Shown here: piece after piece, positions 12,766-24,346 of the stretch
Position numbering within the stretch: the first letter of the stretch is position 1
How the letters are laid out: every line of letters starts with the position of its first letter
Assembly (NCBI GenBank): GCA_021234155.1
Contig: JAJEKV010000002.1
Location: forward strand, 8,861,709-8,925,708
Direction of reading: 5' to 3'
Length of the DNA stretch: 64,000 bases
Source of the DNA: Isoetes taiwanensis
Taxonomy: Eukaryota > Streptophyta > Lycopodiopsida > Isoetales > Isoetaceae
Notes under the pieces: generated by a model
Seen by the model: the letters and a program-made list of their open reading frames with translations, nothing else
What the model was told of the DNA's origin: nothing
The model's database searches: none
Program-made: the position numbers and the translations under genes

Positions 12766-13729
12766 ACTCAGAGCCTGGAGCTCCAGGGGCTGCGGGCAAC
12801 CATCCACGCAGGGCAGCCGGGGGTCTCCCTACCGGGTTCATAGTCACCTGCGGCCGGTCAGGCGGGGAGATGGCCAAGCGGCGGCGAGGCTCTGCAAGAG
12901 CTGTGCTCCCGACTTCCGCTGTGAGAGCAGCGGCTCGAGCCGCTATCCGCCCCCGGCCTCCCGCCCCGGGCCGGCCCGTCCCGCCTCTTTGCCCCCGGCC
13001 ACACTCCGGTCATTCCACGCCATCCCGGCCACCACCACCACCCCGGCCGCGGGACCCGGCCTTGGCCCACCTTGGACCCCTTGGTAGCAGAACTCGGGGG
13101 CCTTGGCGGGAGAGCCCTGTCGGTAGTTCGAGGTATGCGAGGCGGCGAGGGGAGAGTCTCATACAACATCCGAACACACATTCTCGATCGGATGACATTC
13201 CGAGGCGATTCACATTTCTCGAGCAGCCCGGCATGGGGCTGGCGCGCCGGGCGTGGCATTGTCATATTCCGGTTGGGATGCACAGTGCGTGATGCCATAT
13301 TGCGCCCGGGGCGGATGTTGAAGGGACATCCACATATGTGGACCCGGGACCTCACACCCGTGCAGCGGAGGCCGCGCGAGCGAGGAGCTTGTCCGGTCGG
13401 GAGGCATTAGCCAGGGGGGGCCCGGGATTGGATTCGGCGGGATGCACATTTTAAAACCCGACACCTTCTTCTGCTGCCCACCCCAGCGCCCCAACCCACG
13501 GTTGCGCGGTACCACCTTACCGCTTCTACTACCGGCCCCCCTTCTCCTGCTCCTACTCCTCCTCCCTCGGGCCCACACCCTCTCGGCCACATCTTTGCCT
13601 CGCTCCATCTACTTCTCCCTTTCGACCTCCTTCCCGTCCTCCCCCAGCGACTTCGGTGCGCATACCATCCCTGGCGACAAATAGGAATTGTGTCTCGGGT
13701 GGTCTCATGGAAACTGTCGAGGCTTCCCT

Positions 13730-14560
13730 TGGCGAAGGGGGGGCGGTCACGAACTTCAGTGGCGGCCGGTATGGATCTCATCTTCCTCATGGAACATGGG
13801 AGCATCTTTGGACCTGAGGGCTACCTGATTTGCGGGTTACCAACATTTCTCGGTCTTCAATACATGCAGGACGGCGGGGTCATGGTGGAGTGGCTTGCTA
13901 CCCTACCGGACAACCTTGGCACATTCGGTTACCCTCGGAGAAAGACGGAACTGGCAGCCGGTACTTACGGGTTGCGTGTGCATAATACCGGTGGCAACCC
14001 TCTTTTTACGGCCTGTTGTTATTTCCCTCCCTTGAGGCGGCACCTTCTATAAAGCCACCCCGATCACGGATAGGATGGACCCGTATGTCGATCTATATGA
14101 TGACATCTGGCGGCATCGGCCGGTTGGGTAGGGTTCGTCCTTCTTGGAGATTTCAATGCACGGACGGGGAGTAGAAGCAGCCCATCGCGACTTGACCCCT
14201 CGGCGTGATGTCCTGCGGCTTCGCCCGCCAGTAGCTGGCCGCGCGGTGGATGACAGCCAGTCACTTCGCTTTGGCGGACGGTTGCTCCTGCTATGTGGCA
14301 TTTTGACTTGATAATTTGCAATGGCCTTTCCGCGGTGGCCCGATTCACCATGAAGTGCACATGCAGGCAGGACAATCGGGGGAGGGTCTAGTGTGGTGGA
14401 CTATGTGCTTGTAGTTGCGCCAAGATATGCATCTCATCGGTCGTTTTAGGGTGAGCGCAGGCGGTCGGGATGAGGAGGTCATTTCGAATCACCTCCCACT
14501 TTATTTGGACCTGGTTTTGGCCGAGCCGGGAGAACCCCCCACTATACCGGCCCCTCGCGG
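13730..14560 (+). pseudogene. APE-type endonuclease relic of LINE T1
   Basis: Read across frames, the region shows the pattern of a LINE apurinic-like endonuclease. LRVHNTGGNPLFTACCYFPP is followed by MDPYVDLYDDIWRHRP, then DLIICNGLS (14307), and GSSVVDYVLV (about 14387), the S-x-x-DY signature near the end of the domain. At least four frameshifts and internal stops separate these pieces. In a working element this enzyme nicks the target DNA for reverse transcription. Confidence 0.65.
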
Positions 14561-15424
14561 AGTCCTCGGTTGAGACTTCGATTATGGCTTGGCCCGAGAG
14601 GACTTCTGGCAAGATGCTCATGAGCAGCCCTCCCGGTAGTGCTGGACCTCCACACTAGAAGCGTGAGCCAGACCGGTGACCCAGCTATTCACGGGATGCG
14701 TGAGGCCGAGGAGCTCTTTAGCCAGACCCCCAGCGTCGCCGCTTCGGGGGTACCAACATTCCAGCGTAACCCGATGGTTTGATGCGGTTGTAAAAACATA
14801 GCGGCGGCTCGTCACATCACGGATCCCTGGTGCGCCAGCTTGCGAGCCACCACCACCCCCGATACGCCCATCCCCGGAAGGACACAAAGCGCGGTACCTT
14901 TACTAAGCTCGAGGGGGAGATGTTAGACTGCTGGACACTCATCCTCCCGAACCTTTTAGGCGCTTGAGTGCTTGAAGGCCAGCCCGACCCTACGGGGGAC
15001 ATCACACGGGCGTGGGAGCGATACTTACAGGCTCTATGACGCCCGAGGGGCAGCGTCAGCCCATACCCCCTGGGATGGCCCCATTGGTTCTGGAGTGGAT
15101 GAGGATGTTGAGGAGGGCTGCAGCGGCTAGCTAATGGGAAGGCGGTGACCTCGATGGTATCGAGGCGAGTTACTCAAGTGGGCGGGGCGGCCGCTTGTGC
15201 GGTCCTCACTACCCCCAGCGAGCATTGCGGGAGGGTTTCCCCGACAATGGACCCTAAGGGGTTGTTCCCATTCACAAAGGCGACCCACCTTGTCCGGCCA
15301 ATTCTGGGGCCGATCATGGTCGATTGATGTTGCCAGCGTTGGGCGGCATTCTCGGCGGCCGATTGACCCGGCGACGTGGAGGATGTCGCGGAGCCCCTCA
15401 CCGCAGGCGGGCTTTAGACCCGCC

Positions 15425-16110
15425 ACTCCAGCGATTGACCATATCTTTCTGGCGGGCTTTAGATTGAAGACGGCCCGGAATCACGGCTGGACTTGTATTG
15501 CTTTGTGGACCGCCAAAGGCTTTTGATACGGTCCCGGGGAAAAGTTGTAGGGCTAGACTGCGTCAATGGGGCTCCCGCCAGCGTGGCGGGGAATGCCATA
15601 TCTGAGGTTGTATGAGAGTTGTTTTGGCAGGGATCACGGTCGACCGGGCTAAGCATTTACCCGATGTATCGAGGTCCGCGAGGTTGCCCCTCTCGTAGGC
15701 ACTTTTGGCCTCTACATTGATCGGTTAGAGCCCCGCTTCTTGAGCATGGGGGGATGGCATACATCTTTTTGCACCAGGTCATCCGCCCGGCTCATCTCTC
15801 GCGGGCGATGTTGGCTGTTGGCCCACACCCCTTAAGATATCGCGATCTCACTGGATGCCCTAGACACATTTGTCGGGCTTCTGAACATCTTGGCGTCAAT
15901 CTGGCCAAGACGGGGTGGTTCTCATATCCTCTTCCACGTCACCCCATGCCTCCTCGCACTCACATATCGGGGGGCTGACACGCGTCCACCCACCTAGTAC
16001 CTAGGGGTGGAGTTCCCCTCCTCGCTCTGGCGGGAGGCGTCTATCCGCTTCTTGACGTGACAAAGAAATGGAAAGCGCTTTTATCAATGCGTAAACAAAT
16101 TGATCACCGA
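15425..16110 (+). pseudogene. Reverse transcriptase relic of LINE T1
   Basis: The frames can be pieced as a LINE RT. The KAF-D motif is near 15510-15535, broken by a frameshift (TAKGF, then DTVP). A FGLYID-RLEPRF segment follows at about 15705-15735, then LDALDTF and the NLAKT segment near 15860-15910. The catalytic YADD block between them cannot be read cleanly. The same RT family, with LYADDVGLLSHTS intact, is seen in copy T2 on the minus strand at about 29125. Confidence 0.6.
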
Positions 16111-17423
16111 GGCGAGCTATATGATTGGGGCCATCGGTCACATCCGTCCGGGCCGGTCGGCTTTGCCCCCCATGCGGGTCGAGGTTTAGGGGCCGGTCGC
16201 CTCTCTTTGGCGACCACGGAATGACTTTGGAGCTGAGAAGGCATTTTGGCACGGGCACTTTTTGGTGAAACCTTCCCCCTATCGGTTCTCACGCAGAAAC
16301 TGATTCTTGCGCTTCGGCAGCCCCTTGATAGACACATCGCCTATTTTTGCAAAGTGGTTACTATGGGTGATGCTCGGCTCCCTCGACTGGCTTACACTTG
16401 CGGCCATGAGTCCGCCGGCCCGGCTTAGGGCCTGTTGGAGGGGTAAGAGAGATGATGGTTCGCCCGGATGGAGCGTCGCGAGAACCTGAATCTTAGTTGA
16501 AGCGGCCCGGCCCGATCGTGGCGGCTACGGGAGTACCTAGATGCTTGTTTCCTTGGCAAGCTCTGGGACCCCATTGCTCTAAGCAGGTCAAAATGGCCCA
16601 TTACAAGGCACATCAACCCGTGTTAGCCGGGGCCCGCGGCTCTACACTGCGTTCCCGGTGCCCCTGAAAAGCGCGGGCTCATTGCCTCCGATACGCCGCG
16701 GTGCCCACCATCTTCGCGATCGAGGCCAGGCGGGGTGGATTGGGGAGCCCGCCCGGGGCCGGGCTCTGTCGATCTTTGTCAAGCGGGTGCGTTGAGGATG
16801 AGTCTCACACTTTCGAGTTGCCCGGCGTTCGATCGGTTCGGGCCAGATCACGCTCCCTTAGTGCGGCTGGGCGTGCCCTTGCATTTGCTGATGAACACAC
16901 CCGTCGATCGTGCCACGGGGTCATACATCCGAGGTCTTGGACTGGACGGAGTCACCTTTGCCCCCTTTGAGGGCCGGGTTGTCCGACTAGGCACTACGGG
17001 GGTGGTGCATGACTGTATATATTGGGATGTTTCTGCATTTTATATGATTAGCACAGTTTGTCGGCCGGTGATTCTTTGCCACGGTTTTCCCTCGAAAACC
17101 CTTTCGCGCGGGGGTTTTATCCGGGCAAGAATCCGCTTGTGCTGCTGCGTTTTGTATTGGGTCCCATAGATCGATTGGTCTCCGTGGACGATAAAAATAA
17201 CTTCCTTCCTTCCTTCCTTCCTTTAGCTTCCCTAAAGTATGACCCAAAAGGGCAACATGCACATACAATGATATAGATATATGTCTATGCTATGGCATTT
17301 TAGCATTGCACTAAGGATTGCAAAACCCCAAGATATTTAGCCGATCTTGTCATAGTCTTTGCATACTCTAGAGGCAAATTACAGCCATGCCAAGATCGTC
17401 ATCACCCAAGGCACATCCTGTTA

Positions 17424-17690
17424 TCACTTTAAGCCATAATACCACGTCCCTTCAGGTGGCTTATCAAAGACTGCACGAGTCTCCTCCATGTTTTCATGCC
17501 TTGCAAACATATTATTTTCGGTTTTAAGCCAACCAAGTTCACGCATGCACCTGTCATGCTCTTTAACTCCAACGCTACCACATGCTTTGAAAATGCTTGA
17601 GGATGTAATTTCATTTTGCATATCGTTGCATCTTTGTAAAGCAAAAAAGCCTTGTCATGTGAAACTTGCATATTAGTTGGGCCCTAGACA
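17424..17690 (-). pseudogene. PPR protein fragment (PLS-type)
   Basis: On the minus strand two frames join into a pentatricopeptide repeat pattern: AFLLYKD, then SSSIFKACGSVGVKEHDRCM, then LKTENNMFARHENMEETRAVFDKPPEGTWYYGLK. The run FKACGSVG...H...C and the MEE-RAVFDK-PEG-W block match the L and S repeats of plant organellar RNA-editing or processing PPR proteins. Only about two repeats remain, with a frameshift at about 17630 and no start. I see it as a gene scrap. It lies just after the 3' tail of LINE T1. Confidence 0.6.
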
Positions 17691-17878
17691 CATCTATTGC
17701 CACAATAGCAATTGCTTTTCCATAGCCAAGCTCTTTTTGCACTAATACTTCATATTGCAATTGCAAGTGAGATGTTATATCTATCAGACATTTATTCCAT
17801 CACATTGTTTGTGAGCTTTACACAACCTTATGATGTCCCACCTTCAAGTTCCTGTAACCTAATGCTGTCAAACCTTAT

Positions 17879-18147
17879 GTGCATATTCACACGGGGGGTG
17901 ACTCCGGCCATCGAGAGCTGTTGGATGGGTATATTCATGAGTTATGCTTTGATTTGGACCGTAGATAGCGATCCTCATTTGTGGGGTATGCTGGTATAAA
18001 ATTTTTTATACTGTATAGTGAAAGTTGCAAAATACTATAAGGTTTGAGACAATGTACTCAATGGTGTTGATTTCATACATGTATTATACTAAGAACTCTC
18101 GCTGCCCTACGTCAACCCCGTGTGAATATGCACCCAAACGAAAGGGG
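17879..18147. mobile_element. MITE, copy 1
   Basis: The ends are inverted: GTGCATATTCACACGGGG on the left and CCCCGTGTGAATATGCAC on the right. The second, better preserved copy is at 50366-50654, with shared interior (GAGAGCTGTTGGATGGG, TTTGTGGGGTATGC, ATGGTGTTGATTTC). No transposase is encoded. Confidence 0.7.
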
Positions 18148-18204
18148 ATTTCAAGGGGGATTTAATTTTTATATGTTGGATGTTAATGGTTTGTGTTGCA
18201 AAAA

Positions 18205-18345
18205 AAAAACTTCGCCCCTTCGAAGGGCTTTAGGGATGGTGAACTTAACAACGATAAATAATATATAGCAATTGTGGGGATTGAACCCAACATATCCTTT
18301 GTTCTTTATTTTACTAGTAAGACCTTTGAATGAAACAATTTAAGA
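18205..18345 (-). mobile_element. Possible tRNA-derived SINE with poly(T) tail
   Basis: On the minus strand GTTGGGTTCAATCCCCAC (about 18272-18289) matches a polymerase III B box in a T-arm-like stem. It is followed by CATCCCTAAAGCCCTTCGAA and a T9 run at 18199-18208. A related tail (TAAGGCTGAGAAGGGGCC plus poly(T) in the same sense) is beside the second MITE copy at 50808-50845. The A box is not convincing, so this may be only a tRNA-like fragment. Confidence 0.35.
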
Positions 18346-18450
18346 GACACACTATGAAATCAACATGGAGTTGGACATTGTAGAAGAATTTTTTGAAAGA
18401 ATTGTTTCTCCTAAATTTAAGCAAAAGGAATGAAACATTCAACTGCAATA

Positions 18451-18600
18451 TGAATTCTTTGGCTAAAAAGTCAACATGGATGAATGCGATTTTCAGAGAG
18501 TCCATCCATGTAGAAACAACTCTTATGAATTATTTGGCTAAAAAGTCAACATAGATGGATGCGAATTTCAGAGAGTCCATCCATGTAGAAACAACTCTTA
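18451..18600. repeat. 75-bp tandem duplication
   Basis: Two adjacent units of 75 bp (18451-18525 and 18526-18600) differ at only a few positions; both contain TTCAGAGAGTCCATCCATG. No coding role is evident. Confidence 0.85.
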
Positions 18601-19507
18601 AAATGCTATGACACAAGAAGATGTATCCTTAAATCAGCATATTGTATGGGTATGGAGGCCTCAAACTGACTGCTACTCAAGATTTGGAAGTATTAAATAT
18701 ATTGGAAGAAGCGCAGTGAATTTGTTGAAAGCATAAAAAAATATGGCTGCACAGAATAAACTTGAAAGCCCCATACATCAGCTGATGGTCAAAGCATCAT
18801 CACCTGTCTGGACTTGTTGGCAAGAGAAGCACCCTATGTAGACTGACTGTGTTGATAACCTTGAAATTTGAAAGGGAGCTTTTTGAAAACTTACAGAGCA
18901 GGAAGTCTGAGAATATCTCAATTTTGTAGAGCAGCAATGGTAAACACGCATGTGTGTTTTATTATACGAGTATGTGCCACAAAAATCAGAGCAAATGCTT
19001 CAAATCTGAGCATGGGAAGGTAGGAACATAGAGTATTTGAGTGCTGACTTCCAAGATGAATAAGCTCTGGAACACTCTTTCCTTCTCTGGTAACCTGGAA
19101 TCAGCAACATTAGAAACAGACTATTATTTTTAGAACACAATCAATTGGTATATAAAGAAAAAAGAGGAGCACTCCCAGACTTTGAAATTCACCAGTAAAA
19201 TTCAATGTCTGTTGGCAGCATGCTGGCAAATTGGTCCCTACTATAAGCTTCACAAAAATGACATAGCCAAATTAACAAGGGAGGATTCCAAGCTTGGCAC
19301 AAGTGAGAGGCCACCACCATACACCCACTGCAGTTCTTGGAACTGCCATGACAATGAAGATGACACCCAGACTGAAACTGTGACATTTAACATAAAATGG
19401 AGACTGATATATAAATTCGACCAAGATCACTCAAGAATTACAAACACAGATGTAATCAACATAAGCTAGGCAATATGACTACCAATGAATTTGAACCTTT
19501 TGCCTTC
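18601..19507. other. No supported feature
   Basis: AT-rich sequence in which I see no gene, RNA or recognisable mobile element. Confidence 0.4.
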
Positions 19508-19966
19508 TATGGGAAAAAAATATTCTGCATACGAATTTGTTGATCAATTACCTGGAGCCTGAGAACTTTTTTCCCAGACCAAGACAGAGCTGCGTCTCCC
19601 CTGAATCGGACTGAACCAAGACAGACCAAGACAGAGCCCTGGGATTTGTGAGCGGGACTATGATTCTGGCATCGCTGTTGTTCGGTGACCTAAGCGATGG
19701 CTTTGCCCAACACCTGTTTTGTTACCACAAAAGGTGATTCAAATCTATGGGAAAAAAATATTCTGCATACGAATTTGTTGATGAATTCCCTAGAGCCTGA
19801 GAACATTTTTCCCAGACCAAGACAGAGCTCCGTCTCCCCTGAATCGGACTGAACCAACACAGACCAAGACAGAGCCCTGGGATTTGTGAGCGGGACTATG
19901 CTTCTGGCATTGCTGTTGTTCGGTGACCTAGGCGGTGGCTTTGCCGAACACCTGTTTTCTTACCAC
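19508..19966. repeat. 237-bp tandem duplication
   Basis: Unit 1 starts at 19508 and unit 2 at 19745, both with TATGGGAAAAAAATATTCTG. They share the run GAATCGGACTGAACCAA and CGGGACTATG, at over 90 percent identity by eye. There is no open frame spanning both. Confidence 0.85.
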
Positions 19967-20225
19967 ACAAGAAATCTGCAACCGGCAAGAATCCACACAA
20001 GAAATCGCCATACCTCTGTGCCTTTGATTTCAACCTGTTTTGATCTTGTGTGGGTGAAGAGTCGAAGCAACAGCAGAACCCTATACAGCAGAAGAGTCGA
20101 GCTCTGATAAACCCTATATTTGGTGATGCTATTCCGAAACCCTAAAGTTGAGCAGCTCGATGCTTGCATGCATGTGGACACAAAACCATTGAAAAGTTGA
20201 GATTGAAATATAAAAAAGTATGCGC

Positions 20226-20345
20226 GCTCTAGATGTACTGATTAGTACATCCCCTGAAATACGCCCTCAAAATCATATGAAAACCTTAGTGAAAAGCGTA
20301 CAAAAATACAAAAAAAAAACCCCTGTTATTGTGCTAGATATACAT
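20226..20345. repeat. Dispersed repeat, copy 1
   Basis: About 120 bp matching 51665-51785, including AAAACCTTAGTGAAAAGCGT and CCCTGTTATT. Near its start is the palindrome-like GATGTACTGATTAGTACATC, which may be one end of a small transposon. Confidence 0.65.
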
Positions 20346-21160
20346 CATTTGATGCTTAGCTTGTAAAATAAATATTTCTTATTTGCGTTTCAACTTCTTA
20401 ACATGTTCAAATTCATAGCAATTATGGGAAATAAATCATTGAAGAAGACTTTACTATATGTTCTTTTGAATGAGCAAAAGCACAAAGAATATCTTTTCTG
20501 CTTGCTGCTGGCACATCAAATTTTCACAGCATACTATGTGATAGCATTCATACGTTGATTGCATCACCTCTTTATTTCTGAGACACTCAAGGTTGTAGTC
20601 TACATCCCCTATGTCATCGTTTGAATTACCTGTAATATATATAGAGTTAAATAAACTTCCAGCGGGGCTCCTTTCTTTAAACAATCTAGACTACATGTTC
20701 AACTGGCCTATCCAGTTCTTTGGATTTGAAAGATCAGTTGCCTGAGAGCTTTGGCTGTTAAACAAATGCGAACAAGACATATGCAAGATATGATCTCTAT
20801 TTTGGCAAGAAAGAATGAGAGTGATAAATAAATACCCTTGTTGAACTTGGCAGGGTTGGTATTAATGCCAATTATTCTGGAAGCAGCAGCCATTTTTGCA
20901 CCTATCATAACCTGCATAAAAATAATTGTGTCAATAAAATGCACATGTGCAACATTACGTTTAATATAAATTGAAAAACCTTAACAGACGCTTCAATTTG
21001 CAAGTCCAAGTGCACCTAGACCAAAGATCGCAATGGCGGACTACTTTCAAAGCGATACATAACAACAGAGATTGAAGTGCAAAGCACTTACACGAAATCT
21101 ATCTCTAAGTTCCCCGAATTTAAAGCGAATCGCAAAAAGCAAAGGAATGCGCCTTAGAAA
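20346..21160. other. No supported feature
   Basis: AT-rich sequence without a recognisable gene or element. Confidence 0.35.
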
Positions 21161-21164
21161 TCTA

Positions 21165-21430
21165 TCATTTCTTGCATATAAAAGGCCTTAGTAACCGTGA
21201 AGTTCTGGAACCACTGAAATAAAACACCAGGGAAAATATTAATCCAACAAAACTTCTTAATTCGTAGCCAATTCTCAAATTTATCCAGAGCTGAAGCAAT
21301 CTATCGAGTAAGAAATGCACAAAGGCAGGCATGATTAAGCAACCAAAGGATCAAAAAAACATATGAGGATCTCGTAATAGAAATTATGAGAAGATTTCAT
21401 GCGATGGAGCATGGAGCGTAATATGTAAAG
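21165..21430. repeat. Dispersed repeat pair, copy 1
   Basis: About 265 bp closely matching 23020-23280 in the same orientation, for example GGAACCACTGAAATAAAACA and GCGATGGAGCATGGAG. The two copies bracket the PCNA pseudogene region. Confidence 0.8.
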
Positions 21431-22084
21431 ACGCGACAAAGCTAATCTTCGTAGTAAAGCTTGTTAATCTAACAAGTAACATCTCAAGAACAAATTATGT
21501 GTTGGTATAATAAACTCAAAGATTCAAAGAAGCATACTCTTCGATATTCATTTCTATAATAACAAAAGATCAAGGAGAATTACAAATATAATTGGACTTG
21601 TGCCATAGTAGGGAACAATGGAATTGTTCAAGGAAAATCGTATGGCAATCTCATAAATAGCCATGACATGATAATGAGCACAAACGATGCCATAACAAAT
21701 GAATTTGAGACGCACGTTGACAGAAAGACTACCATATACCATATAATAGCAATCTTTTAGGGTTTTAGAGATCTTTTGCAACTCCTTTGGAAACCAAGTT
21801 CTTGTTATAGATTAGCTTTGTCAAATAAAACATCTAATAGACCTTTCTTTTGTTTTTTCCAGCCAATCTTCTGAAGAAGCTCAATTTATGGTCACAGATC
21901 CAAAGTTTAATATCTGGTGCATGCAAATCACTACAGGACATTGCTTTAATACGTTGCATGGACCAAAACTTCAAATATTAAATATCGGATAATATATGCA
22001 TGGTCAAGATGATCTGGAAGCCTGGCATACATTAGAAACATGTGTCCAAGTTATAAATCTACACATACATAGTTACAAATTTGA

Positions 22085-22723
22085 CATCTTATAGAAAAGA
22101 CCTTAACACTATCTTTAGAAAAGATGTTAACACCAGAGAAATATTCTATGGCTTGAGCGCCTTCCCCAGCAGAATAACTGATTTGGTGGTGACAAACAAT
22201 ATTAGCTGTACCAGTATTGCCAGAAGTAGAGAAGTTTACCCCTTCCTTTGTTACTGATATAACAACTGTGTCTCCTCTAGAATCAAATCACAGCATATCC
22301 TCATAGATTCTAGAGATGGCATCTTCACAATCGCCTGGTATGTATCGTCAGGAATTCCCAAATGTTCACTATCTATATCCATCAGCTTCATTTCAAAATC
22401 TGAGATTCTATCTTGAGTTGGGCTATCAAACATGAAGGTGACAGTGTCCCCCCATCGTCGTCCTTGATAGTAACGGTATCATCATTTCCAGCACATTTTA
22501 GCACCTTGGCCATGTTATTCAGATTCATGCCCATTCAATTGTTTCTATCGCAACAAAAATGCTCAAAACCATCAGACCTGAGAAGCAAAGCCATGAGAGC
22601 GACATGGCTAGAATCCATGGCCTGGAGAGAGAAACCAGTGACCGAACAATCGAAGTTTGCATCGGTAACCAGGTCTTGTATAACAAATATTGAGGCCCTG
22701 GTGACCCTTCTAACTTTTGCCAT
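22085..22723 (-). pseudogene. PCNA: PCNA pseudogene, C-terminally truncated
   Basis: On the minus strand the sequence follows plant proliferating cell nuclear antigen, the sliding clamp of DNA replication. [20 protein letters not shown] and [19 protein letters not shown] are followed, after a TGA where Ser is expected, by [19 protein letters not shown]. After a frameshift at about 22443 comes [20 protein letters not shown], then [20 protein letters not shown], and after a second frameshift [17 protein letters not shown] and GTANIV. Similarity fades by about 22085 and the last third, including the C-terminal PCNA domain end, is missing. The N-terminus is diverged. No intron interrupts the aligned part, which fits a processed or captured copy. 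It is broken by one stop and at least two frameshifts. Confidence 0.85.
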
Positions 22724-23019
22724 TGCCAAATGCCTGGTACACAAGCTGGAACTGAACTGCAACTTTACTAATAATAGGACAATAAATGGATGCAAGGTAA
22801 TACAATAGAAGAAATAGCATAGCACCCAACTTCATCTTAGCTTCTGGGGAGAATGATTCTGTCAAATCTCCAGCTCTACGATACAATTTCCACTTGACCG
22901 ACCCCTAGTAAAAAAACTTTTCTTATTGAGGATCAATTGGATTGTATGAATGAGTTAAACAAAGTGATGCAGCCAGAGAGAAATTTTTTGTTCCAGAGAG
23001 TGATCATCTAACATTGCAA

Positions 23020-23290
23020 TGATCATTTCTTGCATGTAAAAGGCCTTAGAACCCGTGTAGTCTGGAACCACTGAAATAAAACACCAGGAAAAATATTGAT
23101 CCAACAAAACCTCTTAATTCATAGCCAATTCTCCAATTTTTCTGTAGCTCAAGCAATCTATCAGAGCAAGAAATGCACAGCAGGGCATGATTAAGCAACC
23201 AATGACCACAGATTACGTATGAGGATTCAGAATAGAAATTATGAGAACATTCTATGCGATGGAGCATGGAGTAAATTCATACCTCAAATA
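23020..23290. repeat. Dispersed repeat pair, copy 2
   Basis: Direct-orientation partner of 21165-21430, separated from it by about 1.6 kb that holds the PCNA pseudogene. Confidence 0.8.
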
Positions 23291-23299
23291 AAGAGCAGT

Positions 23300-24340
23300 G
23301 CTAAAATTGCAGCTTTCACCACGGTAAAAGATCAAACCCTACCATGCACCAGCAGTCCAGCACCAAATCGAAATACAGCATCAGCCCAATCTGATGATAC
23401 AGCCCTTAAGCAGAGGTCTGTCTGTCGTTCTTGCATGCCCACTCGAGTGGTTATGGCCATCGTATATGTAGTTGCTAAGAAACAAATGGTAAGAAGCAGA
23501 AGAAATATAGACTCAAATGAATAAAACATGCAATAAACTCCTTCGTTCATCCTAAGCCCACTGCGGAGCTCTGGACCAGGAGAACTGAATCTTGAAAAAA
23601 AGCTCTGCATGCAATCTCGAGATTCCAAGCCCATTTCCAATCCCTTCTGCTGCTTATCCCGCTGTTGCATTTCCGTTGTACCTGCTCCCCTGCCTCTCCA
23701 TCCTCTGTGCATTATCTGACCCAAATGCCTCGCAGATTACTCTTGGATCCCTGCTCGCCGATTTTCTTAGCACTGCCAGCTCATTGTCATCCCTTTTTCT
23801 GCAGATTTGTTCCAACAATGAACCCCAAATGCTCAAGAAACTATCCCCTTGGGCGCTATTCTCAGAAAAAAATTCTTCCTATCCTTATCCTTCAACTCCC
23901 CAAACGCAAATCCGGTCTCTGCTGCTGATTTCTTAAGAAGCCAACTCGGTGAAACTGATCTCTGTTGAGATTTAGGCGAAACTTCCGGCATATCCTCGCT
24001 CAAACACCAAAATGTAGGCCCGGAATTCTGTTTTTACATGAGCCCAACTCAAATATAAGCCAGCTGCTCATCTTTTGGGTGATTCTGCTTCCGGAACTCT
24101 TTTTTCATCAGATTGGAGCTGCCAGTTACCCGGTCCAGAACATCCTTGATCCACAACGCAACTGACCGTGCATTTACAGGGAACAAAGGGTTTTTAGCAG
24201 TCATCAACAATTCCAGCATATACTCAGTATATCCCACAAACCCACATAAACGAGGGTTTGCCCCCCTAGGGGCAATCTAAAAAAAAAAAAAGGAGATGTC
24301 AAGTATAATGAACCAGTTGGAAGTATAAAACTATTTACAC
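23300..24340. other. No recognised gene
   Basis: Several short open frames exist on both strands, none with a family signature I can defend. The stretch leads into the Helitron helicase relic and may belong to that element. Confidence 0.3.
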
Positions 24341-24346
24341 CAAGAT

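Larger units (their letters stand above)
12766..17224 (+). mobile_element. LINE copy T1, near full length, GC-rich and decayed
   Basis: A sharp switch to high GC at about 12770 and back at about 17200 outlines a 4.45-kb element. In order it holds a Pro/Arg-rich first region (12.8-13.4 kb), an APE-type endonuclease relic (13.7-14.5 kb), an RT relic (15.4-16.0 kb) and a C-terminal part with a Cys-rich knuckle (16.25-17.0 kb). The 3' end carries an AAAACCC/GGGTTTT hairpin (17095-17118) and finishes GTCTCCGTGGACGATAAAAA followed by (TTCC)n. The same 3' end recurs at 27.7, 29.8, 32.6, 33.9, 56.6 and 60.1 kb. Frames break very often, so it is dead. No clear target duplication was found. Confidence 0.8.

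Noticed and set aside
18272-18289. A tRNA gene from the good T-arm
   Set aside because: No acceptor stem, D-arm or anticodon arm can be folded around it; at most a SINE promoter piece.
24049-24237. Minus-strand frame with ALWIKDVLDRVTGSSN, faintly like a tyrosine recombinase of DIRS or Ngaro elements
   Set aside because: Too short; no catalytic Arg-His-Arg-Tyr pattern can be placed, and nothing around it supports a DIRS element.
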